This document shows positions 38,201 through 45,289 of a DNA stretch of 64,000 nt, piece after piece. Under the pieces are notes generated by a model. It had not been told where the DNA came from and did not search any database. It saw only the letters and a program-made list of their open reading frames with translations. Location of the stretch: NCBI RefSeq assembly GCF_037102585.1, contig NW_027043820.1:1336501-1400500 (forward strand), in the 5' to 3' direction. The translations under genes and the position numbers were made by a program. Position 1 is the first letter of the stretch. Every line of letters begins with the position of its first letter. The DNA is from Saccharomycopsis crataegensis (Eukaryota > Ascomycota > Saccharomycetes > Ascoideales > Saccharomycopsidaceae).

Positions 38201-38464
38201 AAAAGAGCCAGAATTGATAAACATAAATTATCCACCACTTTAACCAATATCCAAGAAGTCACCCAAACGAAACAAAACTCTTTCTGGAAGAGACTCCACA
38301 AATACCAACATAATAGCCCTGGTTACTTTGAAAACATACACATATTCCACTTAGGTGCTGAACAATTTTTTACCAACATAGAAAATGTCACTATTGCGGG
38401 CTCGAAACCGTCTCTCAAGACCAACAACATGAATCACCAGAACTCCAAGTCAAGATCAAAATGA
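35267..38464 (+). CDS. LINE ORF2: AP-like endonuclease and reverse transcriptase
   Basis: 1065 residues if it starts at the ATG overlapping the ORF1 stop (ATGAGTAA, 35267-35274). An in-frame ATG at 35228 is possible. The endonuclease (residues 1 to about 245) shows SIISQNIQ, MFQELN, GGDFNNF (about 148), RRIDRFYIS and the catalytic STHDSIIL. The reverse transcriptase has KFTLIPKPNKDVQKVENYRPIALIN (about 465), MLADFEKAFDQ (about 552-562), GTLQGNPLSPTIFALALEPF and the active-site YADD (659-662). All catalytic acidic residues appear present. The enzyme nicks the target and reverse-transcribes the LINE RNA from it. The reading frame leaves the family pattern near 38380: the Cys-His end continues in another frame (see the next entry). 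Codons fit the host. Confidence 0.93.
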   Translation: MSKLSIISQNIQRLRLDDSKILHLSNQYNISMFQELNLGEDFLFQHQNKKIYKNTPSSRTAIIIEDHIKVVDHSLLTIAVLSQLQVYITDAIIEQDANNWLWLINIYNPSADYQKQILLQNQLSITLQTQLTALRARSNNKTINIILGGDFNNFVNSRDSANFRSREQRSSESLKKLIKTFKLADIYEHPKLHQIKKNWTNQSTTEESSRRIDRFYISQSMISDKNRFHIQMSQQNYLKSSSTHDSIILEINTQPHAMTYIPQHNIIKNHIIQWLLKIKFPPTVNSTSDLISEIRLKLNFLTMVHKKITENTDEPNYYDHIRTRFHQHSRPRPIKALKASDGALLTSQQDMLLEVTNYYQKLYDGSRGSKSSENIERFINASLGDQIPLTNTESNNLNKPITMTELEYAVTESNTQSAPGVDGIPYGVYKSLFPQIKHILLKEFNQILSSGEIPFNYRTIKFTLIPKPNKDVQKVENYRPIALINTNLKLFSSIINARLLPFLQKIIGPNQVGFIPERSSFSNITIFGDLLSSLISPQDKPHVNHSTNHRIMLADFEKAFDQISHLYLKILLRKLNFGKMTETIHAILTKALGTICLNNITGPSFPLRNGTLQGNPLSPTIFALALEPFLRAIQRLNKGFSYNHKIQPNIIPRVKYLAYADDVTLFLRDHNDFKNTMKIIQAFEQVSGSKLNKSKSRLIVPCDQIPFQSDFQIDIADNNYETQYLGVKIGNSSQTWPNTLQKDISTKYYMTNMSSLPISSQIVGYNTYILSKLYYHEIHAPMLPDQIDLLEQSIKNQVNKKLKISMDTLKTSPLKGGYGMVDIKSQLSYRKAKIFQQLFLQSLNPYCQLLRFKLQLAINMIIKQNLSEEEQSIQGYIKTQYWWRLILGDQINIKNKRESRSILNQVINLPMFTTAEKCAFVAWYKLLSKPISQQQTLSPMNIKHSDLAKSIQDGIPTIYQMEIPKLVMEFEHKQGSKKKRARIDKHKLSTTLTNIQEVTQTKQNSFWKRLHKYQHNSPGYFENIHIFHLGAEQFFTNIENVTIAGSKPSLKTNNMNHQNSKSRSK

Positions 38465-38697
38465 CCCATTTCCTAATTCAATGCCCATTATCAACCGAGT
38501 TATGGTCAAGATTGAAAATCCCAATTCCATTAGCATGGAATAACTTAATCGCTCCCAATCATTCAGAATCAACAATCAAAAAGATCGACCGCTACCTATG
38601 CTATCAACGCAAACTCTCACGCCTAAGATATCATAACCAAATTGATTGGAACACATCAATTAACAACTTGATTTATATCATTACTACTGGGAGCTGA
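38386..38697 (+). pseudogene. C-terminal Cys-His part of LINE ORF2, displaced to another frame
   Basis: From 38386 another frame reads CHYCGLETVSQ..., then MTHFLIQCPLSTELWSRL, ending at TGA 38695-38697. C-x2-C...H-x4-C followed by P-x5-W is the zf-RVT signature found at the end of LINE ORF2 proteins. In the ORF2 frame the same bases give an unrelated Ser/Lys/Asn tail. A one-base length change between about 38360 and 38386, near a T6 and an A4 run, explains this. It is either a real mutation in this copy or a base-calling slip. Confidence 0.75.
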
Positions 38698-38786
38698 ATA
38701 GTCGATCAAAACAAAAAAGAAAAAAAAAATTAACAAAAACAATAACAAAAAAAACATTTTATTTAAATACTAATAATTATCACTAA

Positions 38787-38818
38787 AGGGTTTTTCACCA
38801 TAGGATATGGTTTTCCCT
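38787..38818 (+). other. 3' UTR stem-loop, copy 1
   Basis: AGGG (38787-38790) pairs with CCCT (38815-38818), and ACCAT (38797-38801) with ATGGT (38807-38811) around a 5-nt loop, with a U-rich internal loop. The same fold recurs at 39075-39103, so it is a candidate recognition element for the LINE reverse transcriptase. Confidence 0.5.
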
Positions 38819-39074
38819 AACATATATAATGAGCATTAGCTTATAAGATTTTACATAGATATATATAATTATATATTTATTAATAAATCGAATTTTGAAG
38901 GAAAAAAAAAATTTATGGCCGTTGATTCAATGATCTTCTTGCTTGAAAGCAATATCTTTTAAGCGGAGAAGAAAAAATAGGTGGGGAAAAACAAGAAAAT
39001 AAAATCAAAAAAAAACAAAAAACAACAAAAATTAAAAACCTTAAAAACGCATAAAAACATTTTTTCACAATAAT

Positions 39075-39103
39075 AGGGTTTTTCACCATTAATGGTTTTC
39101 CCT
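39075..39103 (+). other. 3' UTR stem-loop, copy 2
   Basis: AGGG/CCCT outer stem and the perfect palindrome ACCATTAATGGT (39085-39096) inside. It is conserved in position and outline with 38787-38818 although the loop differs. Confidence 0.5.
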
Positions 39104-39198
39104 TAACACTTTAATTTTCAAACTACATTAGGTAGTTTATGAGATATATAGTTATATAATTAATTAATATATTGAATTTTGTCTTTAAAAAAAAAAAC

Positions 39199-40146
39199 GT
39201 ATTTATGGTATATGTTTTTTTGATTTTGATTCTTCTTGGTTTTCTAGTTGTTTATGAAAAAAAATTATGTTCATATGATTCTCCGAATGAAATATTGTCA
39301 ATTTTTATTATTATTTATTGTTACATGATTCCATTTCTTCTATGATTTTGAATAACAATTATTAATGTTATAGAAAGGAATATGATAGAGGAGTAAATTA
39401 CAGTTTTGATTATTAATAATTATTTTTACAGACTGGCTCATAAGCTCGCCTTACATATTATTTAGAGCCTCTGCTACTCGTCAATATACAATCCATTCAT
39501 TCATTTATTATACACCCAAGTTTTATTCAAAAAGTCTATATATATTTAAATCATATAGGGACTTTATTATTCAGAAAGCCTTATAATCATTGTTACATTT
39601 AACTACATGTTATTATCTACGTAATGTTTTACCTATTATTATCTTTAGAACCTATTATTTCCTATTACTGCTTTATGTTGAGCTGGTTAGGTTACAGGAT
39701 GGTCGCTGGCTTCGTGGTGAGTTGCAATTGGAGCTGACTAGGTGATAGCTTCGTTGCAGGTGGAAATAGTTTCAGGGTTCATGATTGGATTGGACGTATT
39801 ACTAAATGTGGACTCATAGATATTGCTGATAATAATAAAAACCAAGTAAACCAAGTAAACCAAGTAAACCAAGTAAATCAAGTAAACCAAGTAAACCAAG
39901 TAAGAACCAGTACCATGGATCTGTCTAAAGTGTCACCACACACTTTTTAAGTCTAGACACCTATTATAATTCTATAAATCAATGTTGTAACTGAATGTTG
40001 CAACTGAACACTTTAACTCACACCAGGTGCTTCATGAACTGAAATGAATGTATCATAAAATCAAAATCAAAAAACCATATACCATAACGACGGTACCAAG
40101 AAAAAAATATAGCGAATAGTATATATCTAAAATCCAAGGACAAGTT
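39199..40146. other. AT-rich spacer between the LINE and tRNA-Val
   Basis: No ORF with protein character. It contains ATATAGGGACTTTAT (39553-39567), also present at 32511-32525 on the other side of the LINE, and a minisatellite (39841-39903). Parts near 39660-39830 are less AT-rich and may be an old repeat remnant, but I could not define its ends. Confidence 0.4.
39841..39903 (+). repeat. 9-bp minisatellite, seven units
   Basis: Seven tandem ACCAAGTAA units, the fifth being ATCAAGTAA. Non-coding, about 240 bp upstream of tRNA-Val. Confidence 0.9.
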
Positions 40147-40220
40147 GGTTTCGTGGTCTAGTTGGTTATGGCATCTGCTTAACACGCAGAACGTCCCCAG
40201 TTCGATCCTGGGCGAAATCA
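40147..40220 (+). tRNA. tRNA-Val (anticodon AAC)
   Basis: 74 nt, nearly identical to S. cerevisiae tRNA-Val(AAC) as remembered: GGTTTCGTGGTCTAGTTGG, anticodon stem TCTGC/GCAGA around TTAACAC, T-arm CCCAG-TTCGATC-CTGGG, acceptor CGAAATC and discriminator A. No intron. The T6 run at 40222-40227 is its terminator. Confidence 0.98.
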
Positions 40221-40227
40221 ATTTTTT
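40221..40227 (+). terminator. Pol III terminator of tRNA-Val
   Basis: ATTTTTT immediately follows the tRNA 3' end. Confidence 0.85.
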
Positions 40228-40366
40228 GTACAGTTTACACAAAACACACCGGGTAATTAGTTTTTTTTTTTCCACTCATTTTCCACAAGAAAAAAAAATA
40301 TTAACAGTGAAGAAAAATCTCGATTTGATTGGAACGAATAATGTTGGTATAAAGTCACCAATAAGG

Positions 40367-41344
40367 ATGATAAACAATTTTACTACTGGTCCAAGTGCTC
40401 TTAGGAGCGCAAAGAACAACCAAGTGGTTCTCAACTTTGTTCGTCATGCTTCGCGTGGGAAGAAAATTGCTTATCCATTCTGGAAATTCGACACATTGAA
40501 GAATGAGCCTTCCAAGTCTCATAGAACTAACTTGCGTTACCAAATGAGTAAATTTTTGGGACCAAAGAACTACAAAGGTGAATACTATCTTAATAAGTAT
40601 TACTATCCACCTCAAGATCATTCTCCAAACTATATCAAACCTATAATGGAAAGAGGAGATGCTATGATAAAAGATGAACCTTCTTCTTCCTCGCCCTACA
40701 GAAGATTACCAAACGAAGCTCAAAAATTGCAACCATTCCCAAATAACAAGTACTGCAAAACCAATACTTTTGTCAGTGAAGATATGAGACAGAAGATGTT
40801 TTCACAGATTGAAGCTGGCAAAACCATTCAGCAAATTGCCTACGAATTTAGCATTAGTGTTGGGCGTATTGAAGCTTTGATTCGTTTGAACGACATTGAA
40901 AAAGTTTGGAACCAACAAAAGAAGATCTCCCCAAGTTTGAAGGCCATGAACACCTCATTGTACAATATGTTACCACTTTATAACCAAAGAAAGCCAGAAA
41001 ACTTGACTGAAATTCCTGTTCCAGCTAAGACCCTCAGATCCAGATTCTTGACCATCGCCGAAAGTGAACCTTTTGGGCCAGTTGATGCTGCCAAAGTGAT
41101 GGGGTTGGAACCAGCTGCCGTGACTTTGGAAAAGCTTTCTAGAGGTCATGATGAAGGTAAAGCTGATCAAGAAAAGAAGAAGGTTGGTTTCTTTGCTCCA
41201 GTTTTGCAACATGAGAAGTCTGTTTTCAGATTCAAGGATGCTAAGGTCGGCGAAGTTGGTATCAGATATGGTAAGTCCAACAGAGATAATAAGAAGGATC
41301 GTAAGGTTGGTTACAATGAAATTGGTCAAAGAATCTATATATAA
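40367..41344 (+). CDS. MRPS35: mitochondrial small-subunit ribosomal protein mS45 (Mrps35, Bot1 family)
   Basis: 325 residues from the ATG at 40367 (MINNFTTGPSALRSAKNN). The frame is open upstream through the tRNA-Val gene, which cannot be coding, so the later ATG is taken. The N-terminus is basic and Asn/Ser/Arg-rich, as in a mitochondrial presequence, followed by VRHASRGKKIAYPFWKFDTLKNEPSK. The middle block DMRQKMFSQIEAGKTIQQIAYEFSISVGRIEALIRLNDIEKVW is a helix-turn-helix-like segment typical of the fungal Bot1 family, called mS45 in the yeast mitoribosome. AESEPFGPVDAAKVMG and the basic end VGYNEIGQRIYI also fit. It should act in the mitochondrial small subunit. Convergent with MBF1. Confidence 0.82.
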   Translation: MINNFTTGPSALRSAKNNQVVLNFVRHASRGKKIAYPFWKFDTLKNEPSKSHRTNLRYQMSKFLGPKNYKGEYYLNKYYYPPQDHSPNYIKPIMERGDAMIKDEPSSSSPYRRLPNEAQKLQPFPNNKYCKTNTFVSEDMRQKMFSQIEAGKTIQQIAYEFSISVGRIEALIRLNDIEKVWNQQKKISPSLKAMNTSLYNMLPLYNQRKPENLTEIPVPAKTLRSRFLTIAESEPFGPVDAAKVMGLEPAAVTLEKLSRGHDEGKADQEKKKVGFFAPVLQHEKSVFRFKDAKVGEVGIRYGKSNRDNKKDRKVGYNEIGQRIYI

Positions 41345-41595
41345 GCGGTTTATACTTGTAAATATTACAAATAGTTTATTGAACATTTCAAAGTAGCATC
41401 TAACTTTCCAAATATTCATATTTTGTAAGTACGTAAGAGAAAAGATTAAGACACATAAAGTATACTTTATATTAAATCAATCTTACAAAAAAAAATGAAA
41501 AAAAAAAAGTCGTTAAACATCGATAGTCTCATCAAGAAACAATAAAACATTCATAAAGATCGTGAATTTAAAAAAATTATTCAAGAAATAGTTGT

Positions 41596-42072
41596 TTATT
41601 TGGCAGGCTTCTTGGCCAAAGATTCACCAATATTCTTACCTCTCAACTTGACACCCAAAACTCTTTCCATCTTACCCAACAATTGTTGATTTGGGACGGC
41701 TCTACCGGCTTCGTAGTCGTTAATAACGTTTGGCTTTTCATTCAATCTGGTAGCTAATTCCTTTTGGGTCAATTTCTTTTCGGCACGGGCTTTGGAGATG
41801 ATTCTACCAACACTGATGTCTAACTTCTTTGGTGGAGCAACTTCGTTTTCACGGTCAATCTTGGTTAATCTCTGACCTTCAGTACCATTAGATCTGTTGG
41901 CGGAACCATATTTCTTTTCAGTAGAAACAACGCCACCAGTACGACGAGCAGCATTGATTTGACCTTGAGTTCTGGCAACAGTTTGCTTTGGACCAGATGG
42001 ACCTCTTCTGACGTTCTTACCAACAACAGTGACAGAGTCCCATTCGGTGTTAGATGGATTGTAGTGAGACAT
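41596..42072 (-). CDS. MBF1: multiprotein-bridging factor 1 (Mbf1/EDF1)
   Basis: 158 residues from an ATG at 42072; S. cerevisiae Mbf1 has 151. The N-terminal MBF1 domain ([37 protein letters not shown]) is followed by a Cro/XRE helix-turn-helix at about 88-142 ([57 protein letters not shown]). In yeast Mbf1 bridges Gcn4 and TBP and, on collided ribosomes, prevents frameshifting. The ORF uses the restricted codon set expected of a highly expressed gene. The upstream ATCACGTG at 42224-42231 is a Cbf1-type site. Confidence 0.96.
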   Translation of the reverse strand: MSHYNPSNTEWDSVTVVGKNVRRGPSGPKQTVARTQGQINAARRTGGVVSTEKKYGSANRSNGTEGQRLTKIDRENEVAPPKKLDISVGRIISKARAEKKLTQKELATRLNEKPNVINDYEAGRAVPNQQLLGKMERVLGVKLRGKNIGESLAKKPAK

Positions 42073-42895
42073 GGTTATTTAGGATAATTAACAGTAGTTG
42101 TAGTTTTATAGATAAGTATTAGACTGAGTCTAAGTGTGTACTATAACTTTGAGGTTATTGTCGGCGATTACAAATCTTCGATGGAACAAATAGAAGAAAA
42201 AAAAATAAGAAAAATCATACACCATCACGTGAGTGGCACAGGCCTTACTTCATGAATTGATGATCATATCACCTTCATTATAATTGTTTATTTATAATGT
42301 ATGCTTTTAATGGTGGTCCAATTGGTTGATGATTATAATGACTTGGAAAACTAAGCTCTTCAATGTTATTCTTGTGCCCTCATGAATCTTATAAAGAATC
42401 TATAGCGGTAATGGCAATGTTATATACATAGTAAATATTATGTATAGCAATGGGCTCCATCTCAGCTTCCTCTATTTAACTAAATCTTTTGATGAGAAAT
42501 AATATCATTTCATCCTAGCTTCGATAAGGTTCATTTCCTTAATTTCCATGTGTCCTCTTGAGGATGTTTCCCTCCTTCCCTCCTTCCTTCCCTGAATACC
42601 TTAAACTTTCCTAGTAATCACAAAAAAGGAAACAATGGTAGCAGTATAAGCCCGAAACATCAAATAACACACAGAGTGAAATTAAAAAATTTCTTCTTCG
42701 TCTTTGTATACGTAGCTTAACTCTCTAAAACTCTTCACCCTCGTCGCATTCATGTTGCTGATGATGCTATGCGCGCACCACAGGTTACACAGCCCGCGGC
42801 GTCTATTAAAATCACAACCGTGATAAATTCAACTAGAGCCGCAACCTTGGTAGGAACAGCTTGGTCCATCTTACAACGATAATTATTAAACAAAC
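42073..42895. promoter_or_regulatory. MBF1 / YET3-like divergent intergenic region
   Basis: 823 bp. ATCACGTG (42224-42231), 152 bp upstream of the MBF1 ATG, matches the RTCACRTG core of Cbf1. A CCTT-type pyrimidine repeat is at about 42569-42592. The last ~150 bp before 42896 are GC-richer and probably 5' UTR. A short minus-strand ORF there is a shadow. Confidence 0.45.
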
Positions 42896-43572
42896 ATGAG
42901 TCTTTATATGTCATTGGTAAGTATTTACTTTTTTTTCTTCGCTCTTCTGTGTTACCCAACTTAAATATTCTTTCTTTTCTCTCATCATACTAACTTTAGA
43001 TGTATTAGATTTTTGGTGTCTTGGTGGCTGAAATGGCCATCGTCACTGTTCTATTATTGCCTCTCCCACACAAGATTCGCAAGAAGATTGTTCAATTTTC
43101 ATTCTTCATCTGGAACCAAACACAAATTCGCGTGGCCATTATGGTATGCAGCGCCCTCGTTGGGTTGATGTTTGTTGACTCTGCCCAAAGATCATTTAAA
43201 CACCCACTTGTACGTGAAGCAGAAGCTGGCCCAGCAGGGCATTTGAGCCATGGGTATAATGAGCTTAGTAGTAGTGAATATTTGGCAAGAAAGTTCTATA
43301 ATCAAAGAAACTTCTACTTAACGGGGATTGTCCTTTGTTTAGGGATGGCAATTCCAACCATTCTCATATTGTTGGAGAAGATCATTAAATGGGACAATAT
43401 TTTGAAGTCTACTAACGGCGGTAGTAGTGTCGATAGCATCAAGAAACAATTGGATGCTAAGGACAAGGATATTGCTACGTTGAAAAAACAAATCGAAGGT
43501 TTGCAAAAAGCGTACAACGAAAAGGCTGATGCCAAGAATCCTGTCAGTGGAGATTCAAAGAAATCCGCTTGA
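42896..43572 (+). CDS. YET3: BAP31-family ER membrane protein, Yet3-like, spliced (42896..42916, 43009..43572)
   Basis: Exon 1 is 21 nt (MSLYMSL). The intron is 42917-43008 with donor GTAAGT, branch TACTAAC at 42988-42994 and acceptor TTAG at 43008. An earlier AG at 42998-42999 would put a stop two codons later and is too near the branch. The product, 194 residues, begins MSLYMSLIFGVLVAEM, matching the S. cerevisiae Yet3 start (MSLYYTLVFAILVVE). Three hydrophobic segments lie at about residues 6-24, 44-62 and 104-124. They are followed by a C-terminal cytosolic coiled coil (SVDSIKKQLDAKDKDIATLKKQIEGLQKAYNEK). The Bap31 end has no KKXX signal; it ends GDSKKSA. Family members are ER escorts; yeast Yet1-Yet3 bind the Opi1-Scs2 complex and the SEC translocon. 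Confidence 0.87.
42917..43008 (+). other. spliceosomal intron with a bypassed AG
   Basis: GTAAGT donor, perfect TACTAAC branch, then TTTAG at 42995-42999 (bypassed, 6 nt from the branch A) and TTAG at 43005-43008 (used). Only the second keeps the frame open. Confidence 0.85.
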
Positions 43573-43762
43573 ATATAGTTTTTCATCAATGTTTTATTGG
43601 GAATATATGCAATTGAGTTAAAACTGATACACGCGTAGTATGTTTTTCTTTCTGGCGTTGGTAATCAACATTATTTGATCAAGACCCGAATATCTACAGC
43701 AGAGCAAATAGATGAATTAAAATATTAAGTTGAAGAGTACATAAAACCTGAAAAGAAGCAGC

Positions 43763-44434
43763 TCACTCTGGAACTGGAGGACTATAAACCGGTAATTGTG
43801 AGTCACTACTTCTCTTGTTATTTTGATAACTCAAGAAACAATTCCAAAAGACCCCGAGGATATTTGAGCTAATCAAACGGAATTCAAGGGGCACGATACT
43901 GAGATTGAACAATTGGAAGATCGGCCAAACTTTCCAATTAGTGAGTAATGTGAGTTTGAAATTTTCTTCGAGTCTCTCCTTCATTTCACTCCAGGACCCT
44001 GTTTCTAACAATGGCATCACTGAAAAATACATCCCCACTGCAAGAGGAGAAAATATTATCTGGTCAACTGAAACTCTGGTAAATAAGTCCAACGCTTTTT
44101 GAAGCCTAGAGGTGGATCCAGCCGCTAACCTGATAGGAGAGCGGACCCCAGAAATAAATTTGTACCAATGGAATCCAACCGGAGAAAAAATCACACTGCC
44201 GTAAATCACTGAACGTAAAGTACGAGAAAAATCAAATTGCAAGTTTTTAGGATTAGTGTGGGCAACATAATCAGAATGTTCAGGGTTATCGGTTGCAAGA
44301 GGTTGATTTGGAAATAAGAGTTGGGCAAGAGCATCACCACAGCCGAATATTACCCCTGTAGAGCACATATTTGTGGTGATTGGTCTTTTGGCAAGCGATT
44401 GCTGATACTTGCTGAAGAGGGTTCGAAAAAACAT
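43763..44434 (-). CDS. SYM1: Mpv17/PMP22-family inner mitochondrial membrane protein Sym1
   Basis: 223 residues from an ATG at 44434; S. cerevisiae Sym1 has 197. Family signatures run throughout: KYQQSLAKRPITTNMCSTGVIFGCGDALAQLLFP, RTLRSVIYGSVIFSPVGFHWYKF, RVSVDQIIFSPLAVGMYF, LLTNWKVWPIFQLFNLSIVPLEFRL and FWNCFLSYQNN. The C-terminal LPVYSPPVPE resembles Sym1 VPVHYPPVVE. Four membrane segments are expected. Sym1 is an inner-membrane channel-like protein needed for ethanol growth at high temperature in S. cerevisiae. About 25 extra residues lie between the first two blocks. Confidence 0.93.
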   Translation of the reverse strand: MFFRTLFSKYQQSLAKRPITTNMCSTGVIFGCGDALAQLLFPNQPLATDNPEHSDYVAHTNPKNLQFDFSRTLRSVIYGSVIFSPVGFHWYKFISGVRSPIRLAAGSTSRLQKALDLFTRVSVDQIIFSPLAVGMYFSVMPLLETGSWSEMKERLEENFKLTLLTNWKVWPIFQLFNLSIVPLEFRLISSNILGVFWNCFLSYQNNKRSSDSQLPVYSPPVPE

Positions 44435-45289
44435 CTTTTTGCGTAGTATTCTACAACCTAAAAATATCTCTCAATACAAAATAGAGGATGATATAATGAA
44501 ATCAGGGGACAAAAAGCAACCACAAAAGGTATGTATCAAGCGGACATACAAAGCTTTGGTGCGTAAGGTTAATTATCTTTTCATCAAGCTTGGAAATCCA
44601 GTTTTCTTCCTGCGCGAAAATGTGATTGCCACATATTGTGGCATATTAGTATTTCACAGAATACACACACCATGTACGATAAAAGAAAGTGATTTATCCA
44701 ACGCAGTAGTAGCTTACTAAGACCAGAAGGCTTTAATGAGGAATTCCCAAGGTAATAATCCTTTTATCTTTTTTCTATTTTTTTTTTATACTTTTAAAGA
44801 AATGTTCAATTAGTTTATAGGAAAAGAAGAGATGTATAAAGAATCTTCAAAAAATAAGACAATATCTTGAAAGGAATCGAAAAAAGAAAGAGAAAAAAGA
44901 AAAGCAAGTTCAAATGATAATCAATTTTTCAATTACTCAAAATATAGAAAACAAGAAAATTTATTAAATATCGGAAAACAATTTATATATATGCCAGGAA
45001 CTCACAAGCAACACAAAAATACAAAAAAGAAATCAAAATAAAATGTTATAATTCCAAGAGCCAGCTGCCTCTTTTTTTTTTTTTGTTTTTTAGTTTTTCA
45101 GTTTTTCAGTTTTTTAATACTTTTTTAGTTTTGTTTTGGGTAAATAAAATACATTTCCAGGCAGCTGAATTTGCCCCGGTTGAAAAGAGAAAAAAAAAAA
45201 ACAAGCATATTGAGCACATCAAATAAAGACCTGATACCACCACCTCCAAAATGAAGATATAATTTTTTTTTTTAAAAAAAGACAAGTAT
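44435..45289. other. intergenic, SYM1 upstream and APSES gene 3' region
   Basis: 855 bp, A-rich. A 103-residue plus-strand ORF overlapping the SYM1 start (44409-44720) has no family resemblance. T runs at about 45075-45084 suit the APSES gene 3' UTR. No RNA gene recognised. Confidence 0.4.

Larger units (their letters stand above)
38698..39197 (+). repeat. LINE 3' UTR with a duplicated ~147-bp module
   Basis: Two related modules, 38771-38917 and 39062-39208, share order and length. Each has an A-rich lead-in, AGGGTTTTTCACCAT...ATGGTTTTCCCT, a TA-rich stretch, CGAATTTTGAAGG plus A10 or TGAATTTTGTCTTT plus A11, then TTTATGG. It looks like a duplicated 3' end: a degenerate copy followed by the current terminus, or a second truncated LINE copy nested behind the first. 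Confidence 0.7.
32574..39198 (+). mobile_element. L1/Zorro-like non-LTR retrotransposon (LINE), nearly complete
   Basis: About 6.6 kb: ORF1 (32602-35274), ORF2 (35267-38464, with its last part continuing in another frame to 38697), a 500-bp 3' UTR, the tail ATTGAATTTTGTCTTT and an 11-A run. The order ORF1 (zinc knuckles), AP endonuclease, reverse transcriptase, C-terminal Cys-His is the L1 clade layout, known in yeasts as Zorro in Candida albicans and Ylli in Yarrowia. GTATTTAT at 39199-39206 repeats 32538-32545 and is a likely target duplication enclosing the upstream tail copy. Long ORFs and matching flanks suggest a recent arrival. The C-terminal frame change means this copy is probably not fully functional. 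Confidence 0.9.

Noticed and set aside
39660-39840. Solo LTR near tRNA-Val
   Set aside because: Composition differs from the surroundings, but no TG...CA ends with a flanking duplication could be fixed.
40145-40366. Longer N-terminus for Mrps35 reading through tRNA-Val
   Set aside because: The codons are the tRNA gene and its terminator; the ATG at 40367 begins a good presequence.
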